Positions 36,190 to 47,567 of a stretch of 64,000 bases of DNA are shown in pieces (positions within the stretch are counted from its first letter, which is position 1; every line of letters begins with the position of its first letter). Source of the DNA: Chrysemys picta bellii (lineage: Eukaryota; Chordata; Testudines; Emydidae); NCBI RefSeq assembly GCF_011386835.1, contig NC_088805.1, positions 20,332,836 to 20,396,835 of the forward strand, given 5' to 3'. The notes under the pieces are model-generated. The model did not search any database. It was not told the DNA's origin and saw only the letters and a list, made by a program, of their open reading frames with translations. The position numbers were made by a program, and so were the translations under genes.

Positions 36190-38039
36190 CGAGGGCTCAG
36201 CTGTGACTTTGAGCACAGGGTGGGGTGGGGTGGGGTAAGCCGCAGTTCTCACGGAAGAGAAGTCCCAGAAGGCACTGTGATTCAGACTCCCCTCTGAGAC
36301 ACAATGCCTGCCCTGTTGCCTTCTAAATCCACGGGCAAGGCAAGAGTGATTTGCCACTGGCCTACCTCTGCAGCAAATTTTGACACCCTCCACACCAACA
36401 GAGCTACACTGGCCAGTACTGGGAAGGATAGTGGAGCCAGAGCTGTGTCGGTTCCCCGTCCCTCTCCTCCCACTTGCTCTGGAGAGGAAGTAACTAGGTT
36501 CTACACCCCCAGGGTCAGGTAGCTTGGTTAAGAGCAGATGTGGGAGTCTAAGTAAGTTCCCTCATTGGGGGGGATGCAGTCCAAGTTGCAGTCTAGCCCA
36601 CAGAGTAGGAGGATGACCAGTATCAACCAGACAGTTTTATAAATGTTTCAGCAGAAGAAAGGAACAAAGGAGTCCCACATGCTTTGTAGCTTGTGGGAGC
36701 TTTACTTTGAACAATTCCATGAATTAAAGGATAGCTTCAAAACACAGCCAACTTCAAGGAAATCACCGGAAATGTTCTGGGTCGTCAAGTCTTTTGTTTA
36801 GTTTTGCTCATAGTTTTGCTGCAGAAGGCTGTATAGAAACAAATTCTCTGGGTTTCCTGCCCCTGCATTTGGCAGCGCAGCATAACGTGGAAAGGTGCAT
36901 TCAACATTTGCATGCTGGACTAGCACAAAGACGATCAGCTGCAACGTTTGTCAAAGCTGGGAAAGGTTCTGTGCCTGCCTGCCAAAACTGCCTGATGTTG
37001 AATGTTTTTATCCAGTCCAGCTGAGCTAACTGCTTGAATTTCCCCGTGTGTTTTTTGATACCTTACTCTTGTTGCAAGACTCCCACTTTAAGGTACGCTC
37101 GTTTGATTCCCAGATTTTACTTTTAAGGGGAAAAATTGGAGTTTGGGAAGTGGAGGGTGAGGCAAGTGTATTCAGTTACTGATATGGACCCTCCTGTTCG
37201 TTTCTTGCAAATAGATAAGAGGCTCATTTAGAGAAAGGAACAATACATTTAATAAATGAGGCTTTAGACATGGACTCCATCCATTGCTATCAGATGCATT
37301 ATCCCTGTAACGCCAGCACCCGCCATATCCACAGGTTATGCAGATGCGCAAGTGCAAGGGGACTTATGAGGACACCATGGGCCAGATCTCTGCTCTGGTA
37401 TCACAAAGGGCCTATAAAGCTGGTTAAATGGGTGGGCTGGGGGTTCCCCTGGCAGAATGCTCCGGTGAGTTTCTCCATCCCAAAATGCACTTGTGTTGTT
37501 CATATGTTGTATCTTTCTGAGTTCTGTTTTACTTGCGGCTTTAGAGAACCTTTATGCAAGATAGCTTCTACCTCAAGCCAAACGTCACTGCTCTGTGCCC
37601 TTCCTCTCTCTGCCTCAGTAAACAAGACACTTTTTAAACATTCTGTTTTGAAGCTCCAGCCTTTCCCTCCCTCCTCCCATGCCTACATGGCCTCCGGGAG
37701 TTCTGCTCCTGCTCACCTATTCTCTCTCTTCCTCTAAGTCAGTCACCCATCAGACCTTGGGCTCACCTCCCACGCATACCGCATAACCATAATGAGATCC
37801 TGCCAGTGTGATCCTCATGTTTTGCCTTCATTTTGACAACTCAGTTGGCTTTTTTGCCTAGAGCTGTTTGAATTTTTAAATGGCTTGGCCATGCCAAGAA
37901 AGATTTGCTGTAGTGTTTTCTTTGTCCCCCATCCCTTGTACCCTAAGGCCCATGATTCACACTGAGACTATCAAGCATTTCAGGGGCATGATGAAGAGGA
38001 ACTTAACTAGATACTTGGCAATGAACTTGTGAGTTACCA
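36190..38039. other. Intronic sequence without recognised features
   Basis: No exon or repeat recognised. Several overlapping open frames (up to 155 codons at 37270-37737) lack domain similarity and splice context. Confidence 0.35.
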
Positions 38040-38330
38040 GGGGAGATTTTCAAAGGCTCAAGTGGCTGTCAAGTGCCCAAATTGCATTGAGATTGCTCCC
38101 TGCAGTGTTAAGACAAATATTTTCAGATGTGAGTGCCAACAGTTAAATCCACATTTAGGCGCCTAACTAACAGTGGCTTGATTTTTAGAGGCATTGAATA
38201 CCTGAGCTGCAAGTGCTCAGTACCTATGTTAAAGAGGCCATTTATATTTAGATCTCTAAGTATGCTTTAAGTGTCTCGCTATAGTGCTCTCGAACTTAAA
38301 AATGTTGGCCTTAATATTTTAGCTCTCAAA
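38040..38330. repeat. Dispersed phrase repeat (TTTTCAAAGGCTCAAG...GTTGGCC type)
   Basis: GATTTTCAAAGGCTCAAGTG, TTAGGCGCCTAACTAACAG and TTTTTAGAGGCATTGAATAC recur in diverged form at 44845-44935 and 34640-34830. Widespread in reptile and bird introns; I cannot give a family. Confidence 0.45.
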
Positions 38331-38564
38331 CTTATTGTCATCTACCAAGTTGTGTAAGTGCACCTTAGATCTCTAACTAGGGATTTGTGGTGCCAGTGAT
38401 AGTGCTATGATAAACAACGAGGGCAGAGCTTACCAATGAGGTACAAAGGAGATCCCCAAGAGTTCCATCTCTTACATAGTAAAGGCAAGAGTGTCAAAGA
38501 CCTTACACTGCCGTGCAAGGGAGAAGGAGAAATAAGCTTCAGCCTCCTACTAAAAATTTTGTCA

Positions 38565-38575
38565 TGTGTGTGCTC

Positions 38576-38611
<36 letters not shown>
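38565..38611. repeat. Compound microsatellite (TG)n(AG)n
   Basis: GTGTGTGCTCG is followed by about nine TG units and then about ten AG units. Confidence 0.95.
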
Positions 38612-38612
<1 letters not shown>

Positions 38613-39250
38613 AATGTTGACTATTTTTTCTCAAACCATCTTAATTTGGCACATGTCAACCAGCTCTAAGCTAGAATTGTTTTGCTCTGTGTTGTGAATT
38701 ATTTGAACAATATTTGTAAGCTGCTGTACAGGATCCAGAAAACTATTCTAAATAAGTTCATAACTTTTAATGACTTATGGTTAGGCAGCTCTTCAGAAAA
38801 TGGAACATTAAGGTTTGGGATATGTGATGAGATTATTTATTAGTTTCCATTGCCATGGAAGATGCACTTGACAGTGTATCTATAGATGGGTTTTTTTCTC
38901 TGTGTTTATAGTTGTTGTTTTTAAATTGATTTCTTGACATTAGCATTAATACATTGGTGGACAAAACATACCAGGTGCACTGTTCATTGGCTAACATCTC
39001 AAGTGGGGATGGGCTTTTCAGCATTTTGTTTCAGTGAAAACAATTGAGCCTATGCTAAATTACCTCAGCTGAGGATCTAGCCCAGTATTCCTAGAGAGAA
39101 CATTTGCTCTGATCCTCACCTTCTTCATCCAGTCATTGTATGCTTAATTAATAAAAATTCTAGAACAGATTACTATTTGCTTAAATTTTTTAAAAAACCA
39201 AACACATAGACACAACCCTATTGCTACCTCCTCTATACTATCCTTTCAAT

Positions 39251-39272
39251 TGCATTTTTTCTTTCTTTCTAG
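39251..39272 (+). promoter_or_regulatory. GALNT9: Splice acceptor of the GALNT9 exon
   Basis: A T/C-rich tract (TTTTTTCTTTCTTTCT) runs directly into AG at 39271-39272, and the reading frame that matches GALNT9 begins right after it. Sequence such as CTATACTATCC 15-30 bases further upstream could hold the branch point. The split Gly codon (G|GT) agrees with the intron position expected from the human protein, where the Asn-Gly pair precedes LAKP. Confidence 0.88.
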
Positions 39273-39453
39273 GTCTAGCCAAGCCCATGGGACTAGTTGA
39301 AGGTCCAGGAGGCTTGGGCCAGGGAGGAATGGCTGCTACCTTGAGAGATGACAGTCATGAATCTGAGACTAAGTATGAAGAATATGGTTACAATGCCCAG
39401 CTCAGTGACAGGATATCACTGGATAGGTCCATTCCTGACTACAGACCAAAAAA
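39273..39453 (+). CDS. GALNT9: Coding exon of GALNT9 (polypeptide GalNAc-transferase 9), probably exon 2
   Basis: The exon supplies 2 bases of a split Gly codon, 59 full codons, and 2 bases of a split Lys codon (181 bp). The peptide starts LAKPMGLVEGPGGLGQGG, contains YEEYGYNAQLSDRISLDRSI and ends PDYRPK. From memory this matches the stem-to-catalytic junction of vertebrate GALNT9, including the acidic TLRDD segment and the DRSIPDYRP motif just before the first catalytic-domain cysteine. GALNT17 shares SLDRSIPDYRP but has a different, Lys/Pro-rich stretch upstream, so GALNT9 fits better. Family knowledge: a type II Golgi membrane enzyme that moves GalNAc from UDP-GalNAc to Ser/Thr and starts mucin-type O-glycosylation; mammalian expression is mainly neural. 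The cytosolic tail, membrane anchor, catalytic domain and ricin-type lectin domain are not in this window. The frame is open, with no internal stop, and both splice sites are intact, so the exon looks functional. Confidence 0.9.
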
Positions 39454-39459
39454 GTAAGT
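39454..39459 (+). promoter_or_regulatory. GALNT9: Splice donor of the GALNT9 exon
   Basis: GTAAGT directly follows the AA of the split Lys codon; six of six intronic donor bases match consensus. Reading through the donor would hit a TAA at once, which supports the exon ending here. Confidence 0.9.
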
Positions 39460-41780
39460 CGAATCCTACATTTTTATTTGTGCAAGTGATTGTTGTTCCT
39501 CTGACCATGGTAGCAGCTCTGTATGCATGCCTTATGTTCAGAGTGTACTGAAAGGTTAGCCAGATATACACTCCTGAGTGTAATGAAAACTATAAAGACC
39601 AATTGTGATCTCAAGCATGGATATCACATCAGCATCTGTAGCTAACTTTACAAGTAATGCCACAATATGCATGTCCATGCCTTTGGATCAGTAATGACTT
39701 CAAAGTGCTGAGCATTGTTCAGTAAAACCTCAGCCACACGCAGATGAGCTCAGATATTAGCAGCAGGAGCCTCTCTCTCTGCCTGTTGGAGTCACGTACT
39801 ATGAAAGATGCGGTAGCACCAACAAATGGAAGCAGCGCTGTTTTGTAGACACTGATTGTTTAAGATTGAAAACATCAAATGCTTTGTGTTTAATTGCACT
39901 TGGGGTGTTCTTATGACAGAACTGTAGAGGCAGGGTATTTACTCATGTCTATATTGTGATGAAACAAGTAGTAAGACTATCACAGCAGGGGCCTTTAATT
40001 ACAGTCAGAGATGCACTTAAGATTTTTTACTGTCTGTGGAATGTGCATATTTACACTATAATATCACATTCTTCACATGTCTACACTGCATTTGACATTG
40101 CAATTATATGTTTAATATTTTTACTGATTTATTATAGGTTGTGTTAAGTGCCTTTCAAATCTTTCATATTTATATCGTTATGTATTCTCCAGAAAAGTCA
40201 TTCTTGCAGTCATTCTGAGAATGATGATCAGTAATGTCTTAATGCAGTGAAGATCGGTAGCAATGCTTAGCTGCTCTCAGTAGACAAAACTGAAAAGAAT
40301 AGTTAATTAATTTGTAATAATAATCTTCTGTTTAAAAATCCCCATTGGGGTTCCCAGGCAGAAGTGAAAGTTAAATAAAAGTACCTTATTAAGGAGGGGA
40401 GAAAAGTTTAGTCAAGCACAACCATTGTGCTCTATGAGCAGATTACAATTTAAAAAAGATCTTTGACACTTCAAGAAGCCAGAAACTAAATTTAGCAAAA
40501 CAAAACTTCAGCCTTCAGAGTCCCTTAGATGTTACATGCCAATCTAGTCTCAGAACCATTGACTCAGCATTCACATACTCAGATGCTTGGTGTGGAAAAG
40601 TAATCTTATATTAGATAGATTAGAAAGAGAGAGAGAGAGAGAGCAGAATATTACTTAGATGTTACACCTGAGTCAACATGTGATGAAAATCCAGCATGGG
40701 ATTCACCTGGAGAAAGGGTAAACCCTCCAGTGTGGGATTATCCTGTGACCACTAAAATTATATATTAAGCCTGATTCAAACACCATTGAGGTCAATGGGA
40801 ATCTTTCATTTGACTTCAGTGGGGTTTGGGTCATGCCTCTTGTTAGTTAATAAACTCAAGTAGTTAGTAAATATGGGTGGGTGAAGCATTAAAAAGGTGA
40901 AAAGAAGCCAAAGCTGCAAAGTTTGGATCTAGCTGCTATATTTCCAAATCTTCAAAATGTGGGGGTGTTTCGAGTTGGTGATGCTGGAATTTGGAGTTTG
41001 GCTCTGGCTCATCTCTACTTAGAAGCTTTGACCATTGGTTCAGATAAGCATCTGTGGTTATCCAAACCCTTTGGGTGCCCCCATTTTGGTTGGGACTCCC
41101 ATAAGATTATGCTGTCTTATTAAATGTCTGAAATACTATGAGAGCTGCTTTCTGTGTGATATTTGGACACTCTTGGGGTGGTTCTAGTTAGGCCTGGAAA
41201 CATGTATATCGAGACATGTCCAAGCCTCAACAAACCTTTAGTTTGAATTTGCTTTGAAAAATGAGTGAAAGTTCAGTGGTAGAGCTGAGTTTAATCTGCG
41301 TGTATCAGAAGGAGATTCTACCTCCATTCAATTGGTGAATTTGATTAGATTTCATTTTTCTACTATGATTCTCACAAGCAACCTTATTTTGATTCTGGCA
41401 ACTACAGACATACAAGCACTTAAACACCAGATACACCTGGGAACTCTCACTTGAACACCCATTGACATGAAGAGTTCAAAAGTACAGTATCCCACATGAG
41501 CCATGCACTATCAAGAGCTACTTTTCTGGTTTATCCATTGTTCAGTGTTCTACCTGAATGTCGCATCCTAACAGATCTACTATGGTGTGACCGTTGTGCA
41601 GTTTCATTCATACACTAAGGCTGAAATTTTCAAAGCTGACTAAGGGGGTTGGATGCCCAGTTCTCATTAGAAATTAGTGATAAGTGAGGGTTTGAAAATC
41701 GCACCCTAAATTCTCATGTAAAACCTTGTACTCCAAAGGACTCCTTATCTCTCTGTCTTCCTTGGTACTCACGTGGCCCT
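39460..41780. other. Unique intronic sequence after the exon
   Basis: No further exon. Holds a (GA)n tract at 40626-40643 and short phrases such as ACACCATTGAGGTCAATGGG (40779) with an inverted TTGACTTCAGTGGGGTTTGG partner. Confidence 0.45.
40626..40643. repeat. (GA)n microsatellite
   Basis: About nine GA units, uninterrupted. Confidence 0.95.
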
Positions 41781-41786
41781 CATCAG

Positions 41787-41975
41787 TGAGCGTCTCACAA
41801 TCATTAACAGATTTTATCCTCAGAACATTGCTGTGACTGTAGGGAAATATCTCCATTTTACAGATGAGGAACGGGGTAGAATTAAGGTCCACAAATCACA
41901 CAGGAAGTCTGTGGCTGATCTCAGAACCGGACCCAGAACTCCTGAGTCCCACATCAGTGCTCTGTCCTTCTGACC
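41787..41975 (-). mobile_element. CORE-SINE / MIR-like relic
   Basis: CGTCTCACAATCATTAACAG...TATCTCCATTTTACAGATGA...GAACCGGACCCAGAACTCCT...CAGTGCTCTGTCC follows the reversed MIR order. An open frame over it (41773-41973) is not a gene. Confidence 0.75.
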
Positions 41976-41979
41976 ATCC

Positions 41980-43020
41980 TTCCTTCCCAGTCTAACCTCC
42001 ATTTTGCCCACTCAAACTCCCACATTTGCATACACATGTAGGTATTGTGGATGCAAACAGGGAATATTTTTGATCAGCTGGCTGTTTGCATGGATTGTTT
42101 TACCCAATTTATGAATGCAAATACAGTTCAGCCACACAAATGTGGAGCTTGTAATATGCAATAGATGAACTCCCACATATTACTGCTTCTTTGGGAAAAA
42201 ATGTGGCTTTAAATATTGACTTTCATTATATTTTAACTGTTGTAAATTTCACCACTTTTGTCCATCTTCTGTATAGAGATAGGGTAAGCATTCTAGTTGT
42301 GACTCTTCCTAGCACACCTTAAATAAATGTACAGCAATATAATGGCTTTTCTTGATGCATTTTCATCCATGCAATAAACAGGAAAGGGATGTCTCGCAAA
42401 GGGGACATACAGCCAGATGAAACCAATGCCAGTGTACTAAATTGTAGCAACTCCCAGTGTTGTTCCACTGCAAAGAAATCTGCAAACCTGTGTAATCCTG
42501 CCAGCAAGCTGCTTTTTCTGTATGTTTGCATTTCTCTGCTTTTCCACCAGCTGTTGTCACCGAGACCTTCAAACTCAAAGGACAAACAACCCTTCCCCAT
42601 AAATGGGGAAACACTAACTCAGCACAGAAGCAGGCAGCAATTTTTCAGGCATTTTATTTTCATGTGCCAAATGGAATTAATTACAGTAAATAGTTCACTT
42701 GAAATTACAGTTCCCTTGATTGCAATAAAAATCACCTTTTGACCTAAACATGGTGTAGGAAACATATCTCAGCTCTCTCTTCTCTTGGCATCCCACGTAC
42801 ACCAGAGGCAGAGTTGTTTTTTTAAATGGACTTCTAGATGAGCTAATTAGATTTGATCTTGAACAGCATTTTGAGAAGTCTGATTTCACACTGCACCAAA
42901 TCTGATGAACATGGAGTTGAACTGCTGACCATCGCTTAGAAAATGTCATAGGCCTTCCCAGTCAATTTCTATGTTCTAGCAATTTTGGACTGTTAATGCT
43001 CTGGGATGATGCAAGAATTA
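41980..43020. other. Intronic sequence without recognised features
   Basis: Unique sequence. Overlapping open frames at 42319-42742 on both strands have no known domain. Confidence 0.35.
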
Positions 43021-43035
43021 AATATCAGAAGTGAT

Positions 43036-43509
43036 CAGGGCCGGCTCCAGGCACCAGCCCACCAAGCATGTGCTTGGGGCGGCACCTGGAGGGGGGTGAC
43101 GCGGCGTGGCGCTCCGGCCCGAGAATGGGGCCGCGACTGGGATCGCCGCCCTTTCTCAGTGCTCTGGCCGCCGGGGAGAGCAGAGCCCTGGCCGGGCTCT
43201 CCGCCCTCCTCCCTGCGCTCTGGCCGCCGGGGAGAGCGGAGCCCCGGCGGGCTCGCCTCCCTCCCCCCGGTGCTCCGGCCGGTCGGGGAGAGCGGGGCCC
43301 CGGCCGGGCTCTTCGTCCTCCTCCCGGCGCTCCGGCCACCAGCGGAGCTGCGGTGGGCTCGCTGCCCTCCCCCCGGTGCTCCGGCCGGTTGGGGAGAGCG
43401 GGCCCGCGGCCGGGCTCGGCGCCCTCCCCTGCCGTGCTCCCTGCGGGAGGGCGGGGGGCGGCGGGAGGCTTTTTTGCCTGGGGTGGCAAAAAAGTCAGAG
43501 ACGCCCCTG
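43036..43509. mobile_element. hAT MITE carrying a CpG-rich minisatellite
   Basis: The left terminus is CAGGGCCGGCTCCAGGCACC and the right ends ACGCCCCTG. The 8-bp duplication GAAGTGAT is perfect (43028-43035 and 43510-43517). The interior (about 43160-43445) holds roughly five tandem units of about 57 bases, each starting GCTCTGGCCG or GCTCCGGCC and containing GGGGAGAGCGG. Same family as 14577-14785. Open frames of 136-186 codons on both strands are products of the GC-rich repeat. Confidence 0.93.
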
Positions 43510-43569
43510 GAAGTGATACTTACATATTACCTTCAAGTGCAAATGGTGTATAATCATCTGGATTAATTA

Positions 43570-44840
43570 TGACTCAGGGTGATTTTCCACACATATTTAG
43601 CTGAAACATTTTGCATTGGACTAAATTGGGATTTCATTTTGCAGCTTGTTGTCAGCGTAATGTGCTCTATGTCTTTTAGATTTGTGAAAATACATGGCAG
43701 TGCTTTAAAATGTATGGTCCAGTTAGTTAATAATGGTCCCTATTAGCTATCTAAATTCCAGTGCAACTCCTATAAAAGTAGTTATAAAATCCATATGAAT
43801 GCCAAATGAGTTGCACAGGATTATTTTTGTTGCAGTGAACACCTAAGGAATGAATGCTTTTGGTTGAACTATTTTGATCCCCCTTCATACAAAACAGACA
43901 GAAACTTCAGAAATGTTCACTATTCATCAAGTCAGGCACAAGCCAAAAGAAGAGGGGATGTAGAAGGAAGGAAGGGTTTATGTAGCTCTCCCACAAGCAG
44001 CCCTTGCTCCTGCTGAGTATATTATTAATATATGCAGGTTGTTCACCTGCTAGGCTGATCTGTGGGTGCTATTGACTAATGCATTTTTCTGTTCATATTT
44101 GCTCTGTTCCCTCTTCATCTCGCTCTATATTTCTTGCAGCAGTTTCTCAGTGTTGTTGCAGTGCACAAAAAAGCACTTATTGTGGAAGCTATCAGTTTTG
44201 TTGCTGCCATGAAAAGCATAATACAGACAAGTGTCTTGGCATATAGGTGGTCAGCTCAGTAGTGATACAGGGACGCTAAACCTCCTGCTCCTTCCAGAGG
44301 GCACCTGCAGTAAAGCATTAGCAAAACTTCCTATGCCATGCTTAACTATTCTGCTCTTCTGTTGTAATTCTTACTCATGGACAAACTTCAGTCTTCTGTG
44401 GTAGAACCTAGCTGAGCCAGTACTGACAGTGTGGATATCTCTCTGGGGAAAATGTTGTTTAATAGAGAAATCACGTTTGGAAATACTGTTATTCATGATA
44501 TCCCATGAGTATGACAGTTCGTTCTTCCTTACTCTTCTCCAAGACGCTTCTGTAAGTTTCTCACCTGGGGAAAACAAGGTAAAAAATGTCTTTCTAAACA
44601 TGTGTTCTTCTACCACATCCATCACCAGATATCAGAGTCCAGTTGGCCAACACTTCCTTTCTAATAAATCACCGTTATTATGCAGTGTGTTGGCCTTTTT
44701 CCATTTAGATGAGAAGACTCCAAATCTAACAGCTGCCTTTTGACACTATTCGAGCTCCTGCTTTGTGTACCGATGAAAACATTCATATCATGCTCTCCAG
44801 ATCACTGTGGGCAAGTAGAATTTTGATACAGATTGCAGCC
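43570..44840. other. Intronic sequence without recognised features
   Basis: AT-rich, unique. No exon-like translation with splice sites that I recognise. Confidence 0.35.
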
Positions 44841-44844
44841 AGAA

Positions 44845-44935
44845 TGTTCAAACGTGAGTGCCTAAAGTTAGCTACCTAAATCCTGGCTTAGGCACCTGAA
44901 TATGAGTGGCCTGATTTTCAGAGGTGCTGAGGAGG
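44845..44935. repeat. Dispersed phrase repeat
   Basis: CGTGAGTGCCTAAAGTTAGC...GGCTTAGGCACCTGAATATG...TGATTTTCAGAGGTGCTGAG; related to 38040-38330. Confidence 0.5.
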
Positions 44936-45309
44936 TAGAGAGAGAGAGGGCTGGGCGGTGCCAGGCCACTACTCCTGGACCTAGGACATGGTCCCAACAT
45001 CACAACCCCCTTTCTGGGACAACAGCCGTCTGTTGCTACCAGCTAATGTAGTTAGTCCTGTAGCTCAAGGGCTAGCCGTGTGTGCTACAGTGCTGAAAGT
45101 TCAGCGCTCAGTCCCTCCTGATTGTGCATGATAGGGCAAGTGGATTTACAGTTGTGCACAGCAGAATTTGGTTTTACCTTTTTCCTAAAACACAAAACCA
45201 AAAACCAACCCAACCAAATGAACCACACCTAGGAAACTGCATACAAAAAAACCATGTAAAAAAAAAGTTATTTAGGTTCCAAATCAAGCCCTGGAAAAGT
45301 TAGCAAATG

Positions 45310-45908
45310 CCAGTTTTACGGTTGCTCAGGTAATCTTAATACGTCCTCCTTGTGCATATGCATTATGATACATTCTTCAATTGCATGATCACATACTATA
45401 TTTTCCCACACATCTCTTGCCTCATTCAGTGCACAGATTGGATGCACAGGGTCCAAATTAAGGTAGCCCGGGCAACTGTAAGTCCAGCATTTCCTAACTT
45501 CCCAGAGCCAGTGACCGTTTCCTTTATGTCCCGGGGAGACCACCCAGTCTATCCAGTCAGCCTCTGTTCCTGCCTGGGTAATCTCCTGTCATCCGAAACT
45601 TGTTTTTGTACTGGGCTGGCACTCTAAAATTGGATGTCCCAGTAATTTCACCGAGGCTGTCCCAAGGAAACCGTCGGGTCTAAGACCCTCGTGTACACAT
45701 AACACAAAACAGAGACAATTTACCCATCTCCTGTTGAGGCCTCTTCCAACGCGATCTGTCTCGTTGCTTGTGGTCTGTCTCTCAGAGTCCTCCTTATCAT
45801 CCCCGCCGGGGGGCAACTCCCAAGACAATACAACCCAAAGTAAACTCACCTCGGCGCGCGCTGGTCCTTCTCGAGGGAGGGGCCCCGGAGCGGTTCCGAG
45901 CTGGAGAA
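45310..45908 (-). pseudogene. Endogenous retrovirus leader and start of gag, truncated and broken
   Basis: Lies directly downstream (minus strand) of an LTR and primer-binding site. The first part is an untranslated leader containing a splice-donor-like GAGGTGAG near 45848. After it, an ATG at about 45720 opens a gag-like region interrupted by stops and frame changes. A later open piece (45316-45543) has no intact partner. No pol or env and no second LTR were found on the left, so only the 5' end of the provirus survives. It cannot express a complete protein. Confidence 0.65.
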
Positions 45909-45926
45909 GTCCCATCTGGGGTGCCA
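45909..45926 (-). other. Retroviral primer-binding site, tRNA-Arg type
   Basis: The minus strand reads TGGCACCCCAGATGGGAC, four bases after the LTR end. This is complementary to the 3' end of a tRNA-Arg (CCU-type acceptor and T-arm plus CCA), by recall. Confidence 0.75.
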
Positions 45927-45930
45927 AAAC

Positions 45931-46431
45931 TGTCATAGGAATTTCTGTCCGTTCCAGCTGAGGAATAAGAGACGGACACAGCTAATCAAGCAAGGAGCCC
46001 CGGGAGGGGCAATGGGTTTATTTCAATTGCAATTGGGTTCGAGCTCATAAGTCAGCAAGAACAAAGAAAACACACCAAAGAAACCACATAATGCAGTTGC
46101 TTATGATAATCTATCGCTCTAATGATTGGCCAAAATTTGCCATCATTACTATACATAATTAGCAAACTATATGTATCTGCCCCTCTTATGACCCCTTATT
46201 GTTCATCTACTTGCCCCCTCCTCCTTGCTTATTTTGCAAACCAAGCAGTTAGGTATCTACAGGACGCAGGCACAGACAGTTCCATTGTCTCCAGGTTTGG
46301 AGTTTGGCTACATTTCTTGAAGGAACTTCCTGAGTTAAGACAACCCATAGCTGATGTTTTCCCTTCTTCTTTCTCCCATGTGTACGTGACAAATTTGCCC
46401 CCTGGCAGTTAAGCAGAATAATTTTATATCA
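45931..46431 (-). mobile_element. LTR of the truncated endogenous retrovirus
   Basis: On the minus strand the LTR ends ...ATTCCTATGACA right before the primer-binding site. It has AATAAA (46017-46022) about 90 bases before that end, and begins TGATATAAAATTATTC if the flank at 46432 is correctly read as hAT sequence. An alternative start at 46492 (TGCTATAAG) cannot be excluded. Confidence 0.7.
46017..46022 (-). terminator. Polyadenylation signal AATAAA in the LTR
   Basis: AATAAACCCATTGCCCC on the minus strand, positioned as at the end of an LTR R region, upstream of a U5 of about 90 bases. Confidence 0.7.
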
Positions 46432-46778
46432 CTTTCATGCTGTTTCACATCTGATACTCCTTGATGAAACATAGGAACCTTATCTTATAGCAGGCTTATT
46501 CAAAGTGATACAAGCTACGAAAGTGCGATCTTGGAAGAGTGTTGCTGTTTTCATAATGTAATAAAAATACTGTTTTGATAAATAATTAATAATAATAAAT
46601 AGTGTGTAATAAGCATGTCATAAAAACAAATTTTATATTTCCAAGATCACTGCTTTTATAATTCATAGTCAGGTAAAGGAGAAAATCCCTGGAAATATTC
46701 ATTTTTAGGAGGGGCTTCGCAAGACTTGACATTTTAGTGAAAAGGGTTCACAGGTTTGTTAAAGTTTGGGAACCACTG
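46432..46778 (-). mobile_element. hAT transposon fragment, interrupted by the retroviral LTR
   Basis: The minus-strand terminus is CAGTGGTTCCCAAACTTT at 46778. Near the LTR junction (46435-46475) the minus strand reads HQGVSDVKQH, which resembles the H-x-G-x-x-D-V-x-x-H zinc-finger motif at the N-terminus of hAT transposases. The remainder of the transposase is absent from this side. Confidence 0.6.
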
Positions 46779-46779
46779 A

Positions 46780-47565
46780 CCTAGCCACACCCACACATAT
46801 TCCCTCTTGTCAAAAACACCTGCTGTGATGCATTATGCACACACTTGAGAAAAGTTAATATGATCCTAGAGCTCCATAAGAGCTAAATTGGCTTTTACAA
46901 GAAATTATGGCCACTAGGTGAGGATCCTTAATTTAACTGATCTCTTTTGTGCAACCGCATGCCTAGCACATTGTGGTAGCTGAGTGACAGCCATAATACT
47001 AAGAGATGGATTCACTTTACCGGCTATATCAGCAAAGGAAGATATTTCTTTGTGTTATGGTCATGGATATTTGTGTTGAGAAAATGTAGCCTTAAACAGC
47101 AAACCTATTAATGCTGAAAGAACTGAAATTTTCAGCCACAAAGAGCAGAGAACACCAGGTCTTGGAGAAATTACTTTAATTTATTCAACCCTTTTATAGA
47201 GGCAGACATTTTAGTTGTTTGCTATTAATGCTTCACAATAGCAAAGGAATAGCATCTCTGAGGTTCTGAAAAGTAATTAATGGTTCACTGCACACTGTAC
47301 CTTAGGAAAAGCTTTTTTAATTACCTATCAAAAGGATTCTGGAATTGATCAAATGGGGCTATCAAGGGGAAAGACTTAGTAAATAGACCTCTGGTTTCTT
47401 CATTCAGGGGTTTAATAACATCAACCATCTCTAAGGCCTCTTGTTAGAAACCAGCCATTCCATCAGGGATTGTCCTTCAGTGCTCCAGGCCTTCACAACT
47501 TACCAGTTTCATGGCTGCAAGAGCACACATTTAGTTTAGACATTTTTCTCTTTCCCACAGAGTAT
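46780..47565. other. Intronic sequence without recognised features
   Basis: Unique AT-rich sequence, no exon or element recognised. Confidence 0.35.
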
Positions 47566-47567
47566 TA

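Larger units (their letters stand above)
1..39272 (+). other. GALNT9: Intron upstream of the GALNT9 exon (partial, at least 39 kb)
   Basis: Inferred from the exon on the + strand. I found no second exon with GALNT9-like translation upstream; the first coding exon (cytosolic tail, membrane anchor and stem) must lie before base 1. The interval is unique AT-leaning sequence with many repeats, listed separately. Confidence 0.75.

Noticed and set aside
37270..37737. 155-codon open frame as an exon candidate
   Set aside because: No protein family recognised, no convincing splice sites at its ends, and the region is plain intron by context.
43006..43566. Open frames of 136-186 codons on both strands, rich in Pro/Arg/Gly
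   Set aside because: They lie inside the CpG-rich minisatellite of a hAT MITE with exact ends and target duplication; GC-rich repeats lack stops by chance in all frames.
45047..45125. A tRNA-like SINE head (TGTAGCTCAAGGGCTAG...)
   Set aside because: The A-box-like sequence is suggestive, but the B-box candidate (GCGCTCAGTCCC) is too degraded and there is no recognisable tail or target duplication.
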